Source of the DNA: Echinococcus granulosus
Lineage: Eukaryota; Platyhelminthes; Cestoda; Cyclophyllidea; Taeniidae
Assembly (NCBI RefSeq): GCF_000524195.1
Contig: NW_020170413.1
Coordinates: 496,568 to 560,567 of the forward strand
Length of the DNA stretch: 64,000 nt
Direction of reading: 5' to 3'
Part shown: one piece after another, positions 39,101 to 50,868 of the stretch
Numbering within the stretch: position 1 is the first letter of the stretch
How the letters are laid out: every line of letters starts with the position of its first letter
Notes under the pieces: model-generated
The model's input: the letters and a program-made list of their open reading frames with translations, nothing else
Database searches by the model: none
Told to the model about the DNA's origin: nothing
Made by a program: the position numbers and the translations under genes

Positions 39101-42100
39101 CTTTCCTTCCTTTGCCATGTGGTTATCCAACACCAGGAAAGGTAATAAGTGCTTGAAAAGGGCAACATCAAGGGTATGCGGAGAACAAGTGAAGGGCAGT
39201 GTCTCCCTCCTCAAAGTGTGATTTGCAAAGAAGTTCCCGCTCATCTTCGAGTTCTGTGGAGTACACCTCAGTCGTAATTTTTTCGTTCCCAGCAAATGAA
39301 CCCAAGCCTTAGTCTTTCGGAGATTAAATGATGCGTACCTTAGAAGTCTGGGGCAGATATTGAATGGCTCTTTTTAGCACAGGCAATGAGACATTCCTTT
39401 GGTTAATGAATATTACATTTCAAGAGCCATTTCAAATCAGGAATCGGTGAACAAATCAACGTGCACGGACCAATTAGTGGTCTTTCAAGCCTACTGCCAT
39501 CTGTCAGTGTATCTGGGTAGGATTAAGTGCCCCAGCTTCCAGCACTTCCTCTTTCCATTTAATTGTCTCATCACCAACGTTTCACATTTCTGGTCACGGT
39601 CATCATTATCTAGTATTCCACGAACAGATTTACTCAATTTTGTGGATGGTGCCTTCTGTTATCGCATGACACCTAAAAATTCTCTACAACAAAGTTGATG
39701 AAAGGGTTTTGCAGCTTTAAGACCGGGCTAAAATCGGTTTGCAAAGCAGGAGAGCTCGAATCACATTCGGGTTATTTGACAACTTTTTTCCCGAAGCAGG
39801 TAGCGCTCTGTTTGTGGCTGTTGTACAGAACTGGAAATTAGGATAGCTAACAAGCACTGATGTGGCTTCAATGAACTTGCTTTCAGTTGGTTCTCGGGGG
39901 TAGCGTTCTGTTAAGCTTTTCAACTACAGATAGTCAGTCGATTCATTTCTACGTAAGCTTTCTTATCCATCACAAATGCATAAAGCATATCAAACCTCCC
40001 ACCACATTGTTGGCATTGTATCACCCAAGTCTTTCGTAAAGGTGTCAGTCAAACTAGGAACTTTGACCTTACAAAAAATCATTTCAAAGTTTTCTCAATT
40101 CAACTGAATCATGCTTGCAGCCCTTCACGTCCAGGTGCCCACCGTGCTCGAGCTCCTCGAAATTGGTCAAGTTTGTGAATAATTCAGCTCAACGCTCTCA
40201 CAAGAAGACTTCCCCCTAGTATGTATTCATCAGGCCCCCAGAATCTGGCGTTCCGTGCTCTGAACGCCTTTTCATAGAAATAACTAATGTGGCTATGGGC
40301 AGACCCATGTACGGTCAGTCGTCTTGAAAACTTTTTTTACGATTCAAATGACTTACTACCAATCGTCTCATTTGCTATTGTACTGTACTGCGCTTAAAGT
40401 CCTCGAAGGCTTTACCCCCTCGTTTTAGGCGAGAAACCTCATATTACCTCATGGCGCATGGAGTGTACTGGCACGCTTGTCGCCTCCTCTTAGCGTCGGC
40501 AGGGTAGCGCCTTCTTTTGTGTAGTTTCTTCTGACTTAGTCTTATCTCCTACATACCTGGCAATGCCTATGTCAAATCATTTGACCCAATAGCTTCATCC
40601 AAGAGGCCAAGGAGGTCACTAAAGTTGAATGGTGTTATGCTTACTCAACGCTTACGCTATGTCACTATTAATGCAGCTGACAGCAAGTTCTGGGCTCTGT
40701 AAATTCATCCTCCAAGCATATATTAGGGTTGCATTCTAAACTTGTTTTGCTAACGAGGGCTTGTACTATAGCCGGCTGAGTGGATTAAAATGGGGATCTG
40801 TAGTTAGGAAGGCATTTGCGCTTAGGGATGCAGATCTGCTTTAACCTGTCGTTCTTAATTTGATTTTTAAGTTTTGTTTTTGCACATTGTTTTTATTATG
40901 AATAATAGCTGGTATGTTGATTCATTTTTGTGACTTTAAACGTAATTGTCGCACTTGTAAATGCTGTCCAAAAATGTGCTTTCTCGAAGGGTCTTGTGTA
41001 CGTGGTTATTTCGATCACAACATTCTCAATTCTCTTACATTCTGGCTCTTGCAATCTTTTAATATTTGGCATGTATTTCTCAAAGAAATGTATTAAGTTT
41101 CTAATGGTTATATACCTCAATTTTTTCATGGAAAAACACTAAAATATTGCCTGGGATTTTAACTGGTTTTCTAAGTGTAATTTAGTGTTTGGGAATTATT
41201 TACCTATTATTCCTTTCATAAAACGGATGTCAAGTTGGTCAAAGATTTGCCAGGTTTAACTCTTACATACACAGCAAATGAAATGTAGTGGAGATTTCCT
41301 ACATTCTTTTCCCACGTTTATTAATTCTGGGATATAGTTATTCTCTTTTGATTCGGAAGTATTGTATGCTAGAATGCAACTTAACCTTATGAAAAGCTAA
41401 ATTCTTGATGAAGTTTATGATAGGAGGCTTCGATGCCGTGATTGTGAAGGCCTAAATCATACAATGATTGCCAGTTTTTTTTTCACCGGTAAACGTGGAT
41501 AAAAATCGTCCTAACCGAGTGTTAATGGGGTGTGTCGGGTCTTTTTTGAGGTAGTAATCCACTCCACAGTGAAAGGAGGGCTGGAGGCCTATGGGCACGG
41601 TCGTAAGGCGGTTTTTTTGAATGATATGCCAAGTTTACCCCAAGCCTGTGCGGCTTTGCAACCGAGTGAAGCAGATAAGCTTGAATAATGTTCATTTGAT
41701 TTAACTGTCTCATTATGCCAGGGGAGTTCAAGGCAAGAAAGCGGTCGAGAGCTTATAACTGCTGCCTATATCTTTCCTTTGTTCTGCATTTACTGAGTTT
41801 TTTTAGTCATATAACAGTTATGGAGGAAATAATAGTAGTCTTCAGCAAAAAAGACACCTCTTTTCAACACAACACCCTTTTGTTAAGAAATACAAAGCCC
41901 TACAGTATTTTTTATGGCTTAACCAAGTTGTCTTGCTGTGTAGGAACAGTATTCAGAAAAAAAAGGAATTGCATAGTAGATGACACAACTTGTAATAAGT
42001 GACTTTCTCTTACACATTTTACTTGCTACAGACTGAGATTGCAGAGAATATGAGCGCATGAGATGGTTTCTTGTCAGCCAAGAAACAAAGCCCAATTCTG

Positions 42101-42741
42101 GCACTTGAAACTGATTAGTAAAGATCTAGATACGGGAATATGAGAAGCGTATTCTTAAACTTACAAATACAGACGTCTTTTGGGCTTTTCGAACTGGTTA
42201 ACATCAAATGATCACATCAACATCTGTGATGTGTAAACTCTGATTTCTGAAGGTCTCCTACCCCGGAGTGGGAAAATGTTGTAATGCTGAAGAAAGAATA
42301 AATTGAATGTGCTCAAAGTCTTTTTGTTAACTGAGAAAATAACGGTCAATCGTTCTCTTGAAGTCTGACATTTGTTACTCTGCAGCAGTCATTCTACCGT
42401 TTGCTCACTCCCACCTACCGGAGATTCTGTGCAAAGGGGTGTGTTTCTTGTGCTCATGTAGTTGCAAAAACCATGCTATTGATGTGTCGCACCCTAAATC
42501 ATTCTTGAGGACGCAGTAAGGCCACCAGTAGAGGTCAGTTATCACCACACAGGAGAATTGGAACACTAGAGGCACATAGAAACCGCTCATTGGCACCAAT
42601 TGGAAAGGAAGAGCCCGTGTACTTAAACGTAAGATTAAAATACATGGTGTTGTAATGGGGATATCTCATCATTATTTTGTCCGAAGGCATCCAAACTTGT
42701 CAGTCCGAACTTTTTATTAAATGGCTTGTCTACTCCTCCAG
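36131..42741. other. Long intron or intergenic DNA, no supported exon
   Basis: No open frame in these 6.6 kb has a recognisable domain or in-phase splice partners. Frames such as 39399-39698 (99 codons, plus) are isolated and without family features. If the exons at 35708 and 42742 belong together, this is one intron; otherwise a gene boundary and promoter must lie here, but I cannot place it. Confidence 0.5.
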
Positions 42742-43660
42742 ATGCAGTGGATGCACGATGGATTCAGAGCACCCGCAGTTGTCGACAGCGCTATGTGTGC
42801 GATCATTCTTGTGACCCTGGTGCGGGTCATGCGTGCATTTGCCAACGGGGCTACCGACCGGCTGGACCCGAAGATCGGTCGCGTCTCATTGGCTACGGTT
42901 CGTGACCCTGGCATAATGGTTGATCTTTTATATCGATACTCATAGGGGTATTGTGGTGGCTTTAAAGATTTTTATATCCTTTATATCCTGATTAGATGAG
43001 ATTAATTAATGTGTTTATCACTGGAGTTTAATGTAATATCTTGAATCTCAATACTTTCACCACTAGCGTCAAATGTGTGATGTTGGGTTATTTTAACATC
43101 GACGCCTGGCTTCACAACTAAGTGATTCGTTCCCTTTATTCATTTTATTGCTAAAAAAGTGTCGCGAACAAATTTAGTTACCGGTGCTTAATACATAAGT
43201 AAATGTAGGATATTCCTGGTCTGAAGGTGATTAATTTTTTTTAGATTTTTAGTAGCGGTTGAGATGGTTGTTTCAGTGGTGCAGCTGATCAGTTTAGCAA
43301 ATCAAATGTCATCCTCACAATTTTTGAAAGCGTCGACCATGTCAATGCCAGCAGCATTTCTTTTCCTCGTTTGCTGGAGGTTTGGGGCTGGATGAGGAGG
43401 TGCCCAGGTAGTTAGGTAAAGGGAGGAGGAGAAGGAGGCGAACACTTGCCTGAATGCGTCACACAACCACCTTTTTTGCAGTTTCTTACGAGATCTACCN
43501 NNNNNNNNNNNNNNNNNNNNNNNNNNNNNNNNNNNNNNNNNNNNNNNNNNNNNNNNNNNNNNNNNNNNNNNNNNNNNNNNNNNNNNNNNNNNNNNNNNNG
43601 GGAAGAAGACGTATGCATTGGAGGCACAAATGTTTTATGAGCGCATGTGCTCGGAATGCA
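42742..43660 (+). CDS. EGF-like receptor exons, second one broken by an assembly gap
   Basis: Exon 42742-42897 (phase 1/1) encodes a cysteine-bearing segment, RSCRQRYVCDHSC then GHACICQRGYRPAG, with the CxC-x2-GY signature of the second half of an EGF-like domain. The overlapping frame with an ATG lacks these cysteines and is a shadow. The next exon starts at 43482 (VSYEIY) and runs into the 100-N gap (43500-43599); on the far side the frame KKTYALEAQMFYERMCSEC ends at 43660 with donor GTAAAG in phase 1. The real size of this exon is unknown. The cysteines on the far side are the end of another disulfide-rich module. Confidence 0.6.
43500..43599. other. Assembly gap inside an exon
   Basis: Exactly 100 N, the usual placeholder. 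It falls between VSYEIY and KKTYALEAQ of the second EGF-region exon, so the coding sequence is incomplete by an unknown amount. Confidence 0.95.
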
Positions 43661-44081
43661 GTAAAGTTCCATCCCGTAGATTCGTTTATGAGTTGATTGG
43701 AAGGCTCGAAAATGTCCGTGTTACTAATGTGACAGACGCACAGTACTATTCACTTTCAGTAGGCTACAGTCTCGCCTACGGAGAATGCATGAAAAATTGT
43801 GGAACTGGATCATAAAGGCGAAAATTGTTAGTCAGAAATTGCTGAAAAACTCCTCTTATTTCTAAATTCAACGAGATGTGTACCAGGTGAATGTTGAGCA
43901 AGTGGTGGTCAGAAAGTCTGACGTACCTCGATCTGTAAATTTTACAGAGAAAGCAGACTTCATAGAACAGCATTCTTCCTTTCAAAATCAGTTGGCAAAT
44001 GTGCATTAAACATTATCCTGACTGTCTAATTTTTGTTTCGCTCCCTTCATAACTTCTGAAATTGACCATCTTTCTTTGCAG

Positions 44082-44246
44082 GCAGTGGTGCGGCAGACGG
44101 AATTAAAGGTCAAGGTCGAGTCTGTCTAGACGTCGATGAATGCGAGGATGCTGCAGTCCGCGCAGAATGCACGCAACGCGGTGGAGTTTGTACAAACCGC
44201 CCCGGGGATCATCAGTGTCTCTGCCCTTCGGGACGCACGTGTCTTC
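44082..44246 (+). CDS. Calcium-binding EGF-like domain exon
   Basis: This phase 1/1 exon of 165 nt encodes GQGRVCLDVDECED followed by cysteines in the order of a six-cysteine calcium-binding EGF domain: DVDEC, AEC, GVC, HQC, LC, RTC. The DxDE calcium-binding motif and the CTNRPGDHQCLC strand (near the Asn-hydroxylation consensus, though His replaces the aromatic residue) support the call. The donor GTGAGT follows CTT C. Spliced to 59510 it gives TCLPCDTKCPPGYW, a sensible junction. Without splicing, translation continues as a hydrophobic tail (LACTVVSRLISLGFVGCGLG) to a stop near 44338, which would make a short membrane-anchored alternative. Confidence 0.7.
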
Positions 44247-47032
44247 GTGAGTTCACGAAACTTGCATGCACCGTGGTGTCTCGTCTCATTTCACTTGGCT
44301 TTGTCGGATGTGGCTTGGGCTGTGTTTTGATTAGTTGGTGAAAAATGTCGGCACAATTAGTTGTCTAACCCCTTGGTAGGTGTGTTGATCTCCTTTGCAT
44401 GATTCCATTTCAAGAAAACGTTCTGTCCATTTTTTGGGTTTCTAAATTGTTTTTTTTATTACATTCTTCTTAAAAAATAATACAATTGGATCATACATAC
44501 TTGTTTTCTTCAACAAATAATGGCGAAGTCGAAATTCGCTTTTCTCGCAGTCTGGTCTCCAAATACATCACCTTTTTGAGCCTTAGATTTTTCTCTTTGG
44601 TGGATTTCATTCCGTTGGGTCGTTATAAGTCGGTACTCACTTTGGTTGGGAAATCCAATCGTTATACTTTCTTTCCTTAAATAGTTAAATGTTCTCTGGA
44701 CAATATGCCGCATTTCTCGCCCATTTTTAATATTAAGTTATTTTCCGTTTTCGAATCTCCCCTGAAGACACCATGTCTGTGAAGGTCATTATTTTTAATC
44801 TTCTACTCTTTGAATATATGATGATAAATCAGTTGTTCGGATTAAACTTATAAAATAACTGTTAACTTTGTCACCTGATTTTGTATTCTATTCAGTATTA
44901 TTATTAATCTTTACCTTTTACTTTATTCCTAAGTCTGCCCGCCACTTTTATCAACAGACTAAAGGTGATGGAAACTCGATTTCCTATCGTATGCCTCCAA
45001 GGTCCAAAAAAGAGAGTTAAGCAATGTTCTATTGAAATAAAATCGGTAGTGAAGTAGTTCTTGACATGCATCTTTGTTGTTGTGCGATGCCTCGAGTCTT
45101 CGCTGAGGTTGTTATAAACTTCACTCGTGGGGCCGGGCAGGCTGTAGACACGGTTTTAGTGTCATGCCACCTAGCGGAAGTACATCCTGGCGCGGCTGAA
45201 GGATCCGCGAAGACAGATATGCAATTAAAGCAAATGCGTAATTAGTGGAATATTGCGGCGCTTCATCCATTTTCGAAAGATGGGAGTTTATTGAAGACTC
45301 GTGTCAAGGTTAACTTTTGGATGCCTGTTTTGATTATTTTAAATCAACACGAGCGCGGTCGAATGGCCAAAAGTGTTTGCTATGCCACTTGGATGTAAAT
45401 TGTGCCATTTGTAATTTCGGTCCACCCTTCTAATACCATGATTATGGCTGTAGCTGGACGTCAGGGGTGCTCAACATTAGTCACACCAGTAAGGTCGTTT
45501 TCTAACCACTTGATCGGCGCATAGATGACCCGGCATGCGAGAGCATTTCCTCCTCACACTGAGCACAATTTTGACGGAGATAAGATTTTCCCTTCATCTC
45601 TTACTTCTAAAGCATCGAGGACGTGGTGGATCACTCGCCATTCTACCACAGAATTTAATTATTTTCAACGTTTATGAAGCCCTATTTCTGCTTTCCTTAT
45701 TTTAAAAACCATTTAAGAAGTGTATTAAGTAGATTCAATCGGACTTTGAACGAAATCAAATTCTAGAATCCCTGACCATTCCACTGAGGTCATCTTGCTC
45801 CACAAATATAGCTGACGATTATGAATTGGCTGGCTAAATTTGAGCGGATCTTTACAATAAAAATTAAATGACTAGAGGCAGCTTCTTCGAACGTTTGCTC
45901 ACTAGAATGATTGTCTAAACCCTTTTTTTTACTAACAGGACTCAAGTTCATGAAATCCACCTCTGTAAAACAGTTAATCCCTCAAAACATACAATCCAGT
46001 CCTAGCTGTTACCTTTCCTATCTCCTTTCATTCCAAACTCCCCATTTCGAATGTGATCCTGTAAATCCAAAAATAGGTGAAATTACTTGAGGCAACATCG
46101 TCAGGGTGATAGGGGAGATGGGGACAAGGCAGTGTTTCTCTCCCATCGTAAACTACTGCACGAGATCTTGCATTATCTCAGAAGAGTATGGCTTTCTTCC
46201 TGTTGAAGTTCTCGCAACCCCTAGAGTTGTAGGCGGTTTGGTCTTCAGCAGGTGGGAAAGTCATAGTAACCTCACACACACACACAGGAGACGCAGCCGT
46301 CTGAGGATTATGTGGTGTGCATCTTCGCAGAGTGGGGTGGGTGGTGGGTTGTGCCTTTGGAGCTGGCTAGTAATATGACTGTTTGCTTATCGGACGTTGG
46401 AGTGAAAACAAAAACTGCTTATTGTCATCCGTTAACTCCTGACATCATGGTAGGGCGCATTGACTGAGCTTCTGTCACGGCTTTCACTTACCATTTTATG
46501 TTGGTGTAAACTCACTATCTACATTACGTCAAGGAAGATTCCGAGTGCCCAACACTTGAATCTCGACTTATTTTTTTACTTAATAGTGGCACGATTCTTC
46601 ATTACCATCAGAAGACTTGAGGTAGTCTAGCGCCCTTTTCTACCCTTTTTTTAAAAGCCTCTCAAGGAAATTTAGGGAGAGACTACTGCAACCTCGAGAT
46701 TAAGATAAACTCGATTTTTAGAGCAAATAACTTCGATTCCTTAACCATGTTTAACTGACGTGCTTTATGATCCCCGCTCATATATATTAGTACATATTTT
46801 GCATGTCCCTAGAATTCACAAGACCAGACTATTACTGCTTGGACTTTTTTTGTTACTTGATGTTTTCACTTCTTGGCAAGTGCATGCTTGTTTTGAGCTG
46901 ACATTGTCATAGCAATACTGACCTTATGAACCCGCTTGGGTGCCATGTGATGTTTGTTTTCGGGACGGACTTTTGCACGTATAAATTAAAGTTCCTCGGC
47001 CCAACTAGTATACATGAATTTCGCTAATTAGG
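44247..47032. other. Intron or intergenic DNA upstream of the first secreted-protein gene
   Basis: I see no exon here. A 90-codon plus-strand frame at 46106-46378 has no partners or domain. A short CA tract lies near 46272-46285. Confidence 0.5.
46980..46987 (+). promoter_or_regulatory. TATA box of the first secreted-protein gene
   Basis: TATAAATT lies 46 bases before the ATG at 47033, a spacing that leaves a 5' leader of roughly 20 bases. The other three compact genes of this cluster have a TATA-like element at a comparable distance. Confidence 0.6.
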
Positions 47033-48514
47033 ATGAGATCAGTGGTTCCCCTTGGAATTCTCTTACTGGCTGTCTGTGCCTCACTGGCCGTCTGCAAGGT
47101 GGGTCCTCTCCCTTGAATGTCATTCTCCCCTTTTTCTTCATCTCACAATGATACGTTAGCTGTTGTACTGAACTCTGTGCCACTTGAGATCAACTTTATG
47201 CTAAAACAGCCAATCAGGTTCTCTGCTGTCTTCTGATCTAGTATTCTTTGACATTCTAGATTGCTTGTTTAATCACCCCAAGCAGCAGAAAGTAGGCTTT
47301 GGTGGTTTTCTTTCCCTCAAACTTATTCATCTCCTTTCTCTCATTGCAAGATTGTCTTAGGCGTTCGAGTGTACCCTACGACTTTCGAACAATGGTTCGG
47401 AGTTAATGGTCTCTTCTCTAGACATTTCTCACCAGGGGTAGTAATTTTAAATTACTGAATTTTCTGGTTTTTTGAAATTTTTTCAAGAAATCTCTCAAGT
47501 ACCTGACCTCTGTTAACTTGCAAAGAAGCGGCATCAAAAATGCGTCGACTCTTCCGCAGTTTTCTTTCCTCTTTACTTACTTTTGCATAAAAGCAAATAA
47601 CTTATTGCCTTAACGACCCTAAAAGGGAGGTTATCCATAGATTGGATTATTCTAAATGTAATCGGTTTGAAAAATTCCCTTCTTTATTCCGAGATTGAGC
47701 CTAGTCTTGAGTAGAGCAGCATGTTTGCCTTCCATAGCCGGCGTTGGATGCGAGGACCGGTGAGTCACTCCCCACCCGTCGGCATGAATGCTACCTCAAC
47801 GAGCAAGGTAAGCTGACGTGAGCATATGCTTATTATTCGTGTGTAGACATGGGGGTAGCAAAGATGCACATTTTCGAGCTTATCGACAAGGTCTTCACAG
47901 CCATTTGCAAGTGTAAGGACCGTGGTGCTTCCCTAGCTGAATGCGAGTTGACTGCGTTCGTCAAGGTCAACGGCACTAGTGACGGTGATCATTCAAGCAG
48001 AAGTGGGGTTGGTGACCTGAAACCTGAAATCCAAATCATAGACTCACGTCACAGGGAGTATCCTCAACCACAATCTGAAACCTCAGATGCCATGCTGCAA
48101 TATCGCACTGACCAACCGTACATTCTGCGTCCGTATCCCTACCCCTCCGGGAAGTCCCCTTCTCACTTCAAATCACAGCTGCAGAGACCTGATAAATCTC
48201 CCTCCTCATCGGGAAGGATTGCTGACCAGCCGACTATTCACCGTCCCGTGTGGCCAAGTGTTGATTCACGTTTTGTAAGGGTGATGCCCTATCAACCAAA
48301 CCTTGGGGAATCTAATGCAACTTCCTCTTCCCCGAAAATAGTCGCTGCACGCCCAACTTTCAAGTTCCTCACGCTTTCAGATTTTGATGCGCATTCTGAA
48401 GAGTCAAGAGTAGAAAGTGATTCGACCGAAGTGCTCCATAAAGAAGGCAACGATGATGGTCATCATCATCATCGTGTTGCAGGTCACATTTTCCCACGGC
48501 ATCATGAAGAATAG
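47033..48514 (+). CDS. Secreted protein of an unrecognised family, His-rich C-terminus (tandem paralogue 1)
   Basis: Three exons, 47033-47098, 47738-47807 and 47847-48514, join in phase (0, then 1) for 804 nt and 267 residues. The first encodes a clean signal peptide starting MRSVVPLGILLLAVCASLAV. The 70-nt second exon (23 codons plus one base) and the start of the third encode a conserved module: ECY, then an amphipathic helix (HIFELIDKVFTAICKC) and ECEL. The rest (residues about 85-267) is Pro/Ser/Arg-rich and probably disordered, with a DDGHHHHR tract and HHEE at the end that could bind metal or haem. The gene at 50869-52164 has the same exon plan, a 70-nt second exon and aligned cysteines, which strongly supports the model. 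Reading only the ATG at 47849 would miss the signal peptide. Function unknown; likely secreted by the parasite. Confidence 0.78.
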
Positions 48515-50823
48515 AAAGCATTCGATAAAGTAATATACGGAACTCGCTTTTACCTACATGATTGATTAGCTCCAAGGTATTTGTTTTTTTCTGTGTTTGG
48601 GTCACAATTGATAAAGTTTGATGGGATGTTGGGGGGCTTGTACTAATCACTAAATTACATGGGGACATCTGAGATTCATGATTTCTTCTACGTCCATCAA
48701 CTAACTCAGACTGGTGCTTACTATTTGTCAGTCGGTGACTTGGTTTGGGGAAGTAGTGATCTTTGTAACTAATTGCATCTATAGTGGAAATTCGAGTCCA
48801 TTTGGGCTGAGGCTTGTAAAATCCAACTTCTCCCGTAAGAGGCGCGAATGCTTTGAAAATTCTCAGCCTTCGTCAATTGCACACAGACTTGTGCTGCTCA
48901 CTGAAGCACATCACTATCAAGTGAGTAGTTTTCGAGGGCTGTTCTGCGTCCTTTAAGCATTCCTCGTGGGAATGAATTTGTCTTAACGAATACTTTTAGA
49001 ATGGTGATTTGAGAGCCCGCGGATGCTTGTAACAGTAAGTCTTTGAGCATACTTTGCGAGCTTATGAAGGACTCAGGCTCAGTAAGGTAGTTGAATGGCG
49101 TAAACGCTGCAGAGGCGGTTTACCAAACACCGACGCACGTCAGTCATTCTTGTGAATATTCAGGCGGTGGGTGGAACCCTTATCTCACCCCAGGCGCACA
49201 TTGTGTGTCTAAATCGCGTAAGGGACGAGGACGCAACATAACTCCGCCTTGAAGATATACAATTTTGAAAGGTTAGCTTGCCCGCAGTTGTCCGGGCATG
49301 TGTTGCGTAAAGCCCTGATCCAGATGTTGGTTACATACCGGGGGGTGGCGGCCATGTTTATGAATGTGATAGAAAACTGTCTTGAAACGTCTTCTTTTCT
49401 TTTTTTGAAACCCAAGATTTCTGTTTATATTGGACACTTGTGCTTTTGTTTTTTCTATGGAAAAATACAGTGTCGGGGATGCTTTTTTTATTATGATTCA
49501 TTGTCTTAGCTTTTTTTCGGCAAGTCGCTTATGCGTGTTTAGTTGTAAAAGTTATCACTCACCTGGTTAAAAAAAATAGCTCCAAATTTAATGCGTAAAT
49601 CGCACCCAAAGAGGCGGGTGCAGCGTTTTGTCACAAACCGGTTATGTACTGGAGTTGTGCCAAAGGCACGGATCCATCTTCATCAAAATGTGTGTTTACT
49701 ATGCGCATGCAGGTCTCTCTCGAGTAATTTATAAGTTTTAAATATGTCTGTGCCGATGTGACGGTTGCTGAGGTCTCCAGATACCCAACTGGCTACAGCC
49801 AAAACTTTGGCAAACATAGGCAGAACTTTTGTACAAGGTACGAAGGATTTCGCTGCAGTTTTTTTGCGGCCAAAATTATATAACTGCAGGACGTTCTTGA
49901 GATACCTTCTTTGTTAAAATAATCTGCAATCTCTCTCTAGCGATGCACAGACTTGTTAATCCCACTTTCATAAAACGCCCAATCTCTAGAAGCCGAAAGA
50001 ACTCAGGTTTTATCCACCTCAATGTCTACCTTAATTTTGTTCTCCAACGGTCTACTCTGTTTAGGCTGCTAGTGCAATGTGACGAAAAGGTGTTAACCGC
50101 ATTGAGCGTGGTGAAGCATTTTCAGAAGAATATGGCGAATGGGGAGGAGGCGAAACTTTTCCCTTCCCATCCTAAAGTACGATATATGAACTCTTCTCAT
50201 ATTTCAATTTTGTAGTGGTATAGAGCTCTGTGCTGATTTGAAGGAATTGGATGTCTGACTGGCTGACTGACTGACCGACCGGACCTAGCTGTTTTCAAGG
50301 TGGTTTTCTAGCACACGTCCGGATCATATCGTATCAAGTGGATTTCAGCAGTCAATTCTCAGTCAGCATTTCCGTCTCTGGGATGTTGCATGCCTTATAG
50401 AAGGGTAGAGCAGTGAGTGATGATGAGAAAAAGAAAAGGAAAACAGGAGAATAAAATTGGATCTATCTCTATCCATCCCGTGTCCAAATCTGTCTGTCAT
50501 TTGGCCATACAGCAACTCAATTATCCTTGCTAAGTCGTCGAGTTTGAGCTTCTACGAGTGTTGATCGCTGAGCCTTTTAATCTGCACTTTCACAGACTTA
50601 GTAGAAGTGTTACTACTTGTTTATCTTTTCGTACGATAAATAATTCAGGCCATGTTGGGTTCTTAACTTCGACTTTTTCTTTCCACCCGTTGGGGACATT
50701 AATTGTTCCTTCGAACTCGACAATTATGTCCTTTTTCACGCAGAAAGTACACTACCAACCCTGTTTATTCAACCTTAGGGTTAATCCAACTTGTTTGCAT
50801 AAACTGACCCCATCATGCACGCC
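48515..50823. other. Spacer between the two tandem paralogues
   Basis: No supported exon. The longest frame (49943-50215, plus, 90 codons) has no partners. A short CTGA-rich stretch lies near 50253-50281. No AATAAA was found soon after the stop codon at 48514. Confidence 0.5.
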
Positions 50824-50831
50824 TATTTAAG
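50824..50831 (+). promoter_or_regulatory. TATA-like box of the second secreted-protein gene
   Basis: TATTTAAG lies 38 bases before the ATG at 50869, a position equivalent to that of the TATA box of the upstream paralogue. Confidence 0.5.
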
Positions 50832-50868
50832 ATTCAAGGGTGCTCTCTTCTCGTCTTCATTTGAAGTC

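Noticed and set aside
42721..42945. ATG-started frame overlapping the EGF exon
   Set aside because: It is the shadow of the exon frame that carries the EGF cysteines and matches the splice phases on both sides.
47849..48514. Single-exon reading of the first tandem secreted protein starting at the ATG at 47849
   Set aside because: The paralogue has no ATG at the equivalent codon, and upstream exons with matching phases supply a signal peptide and conserved cysteine.
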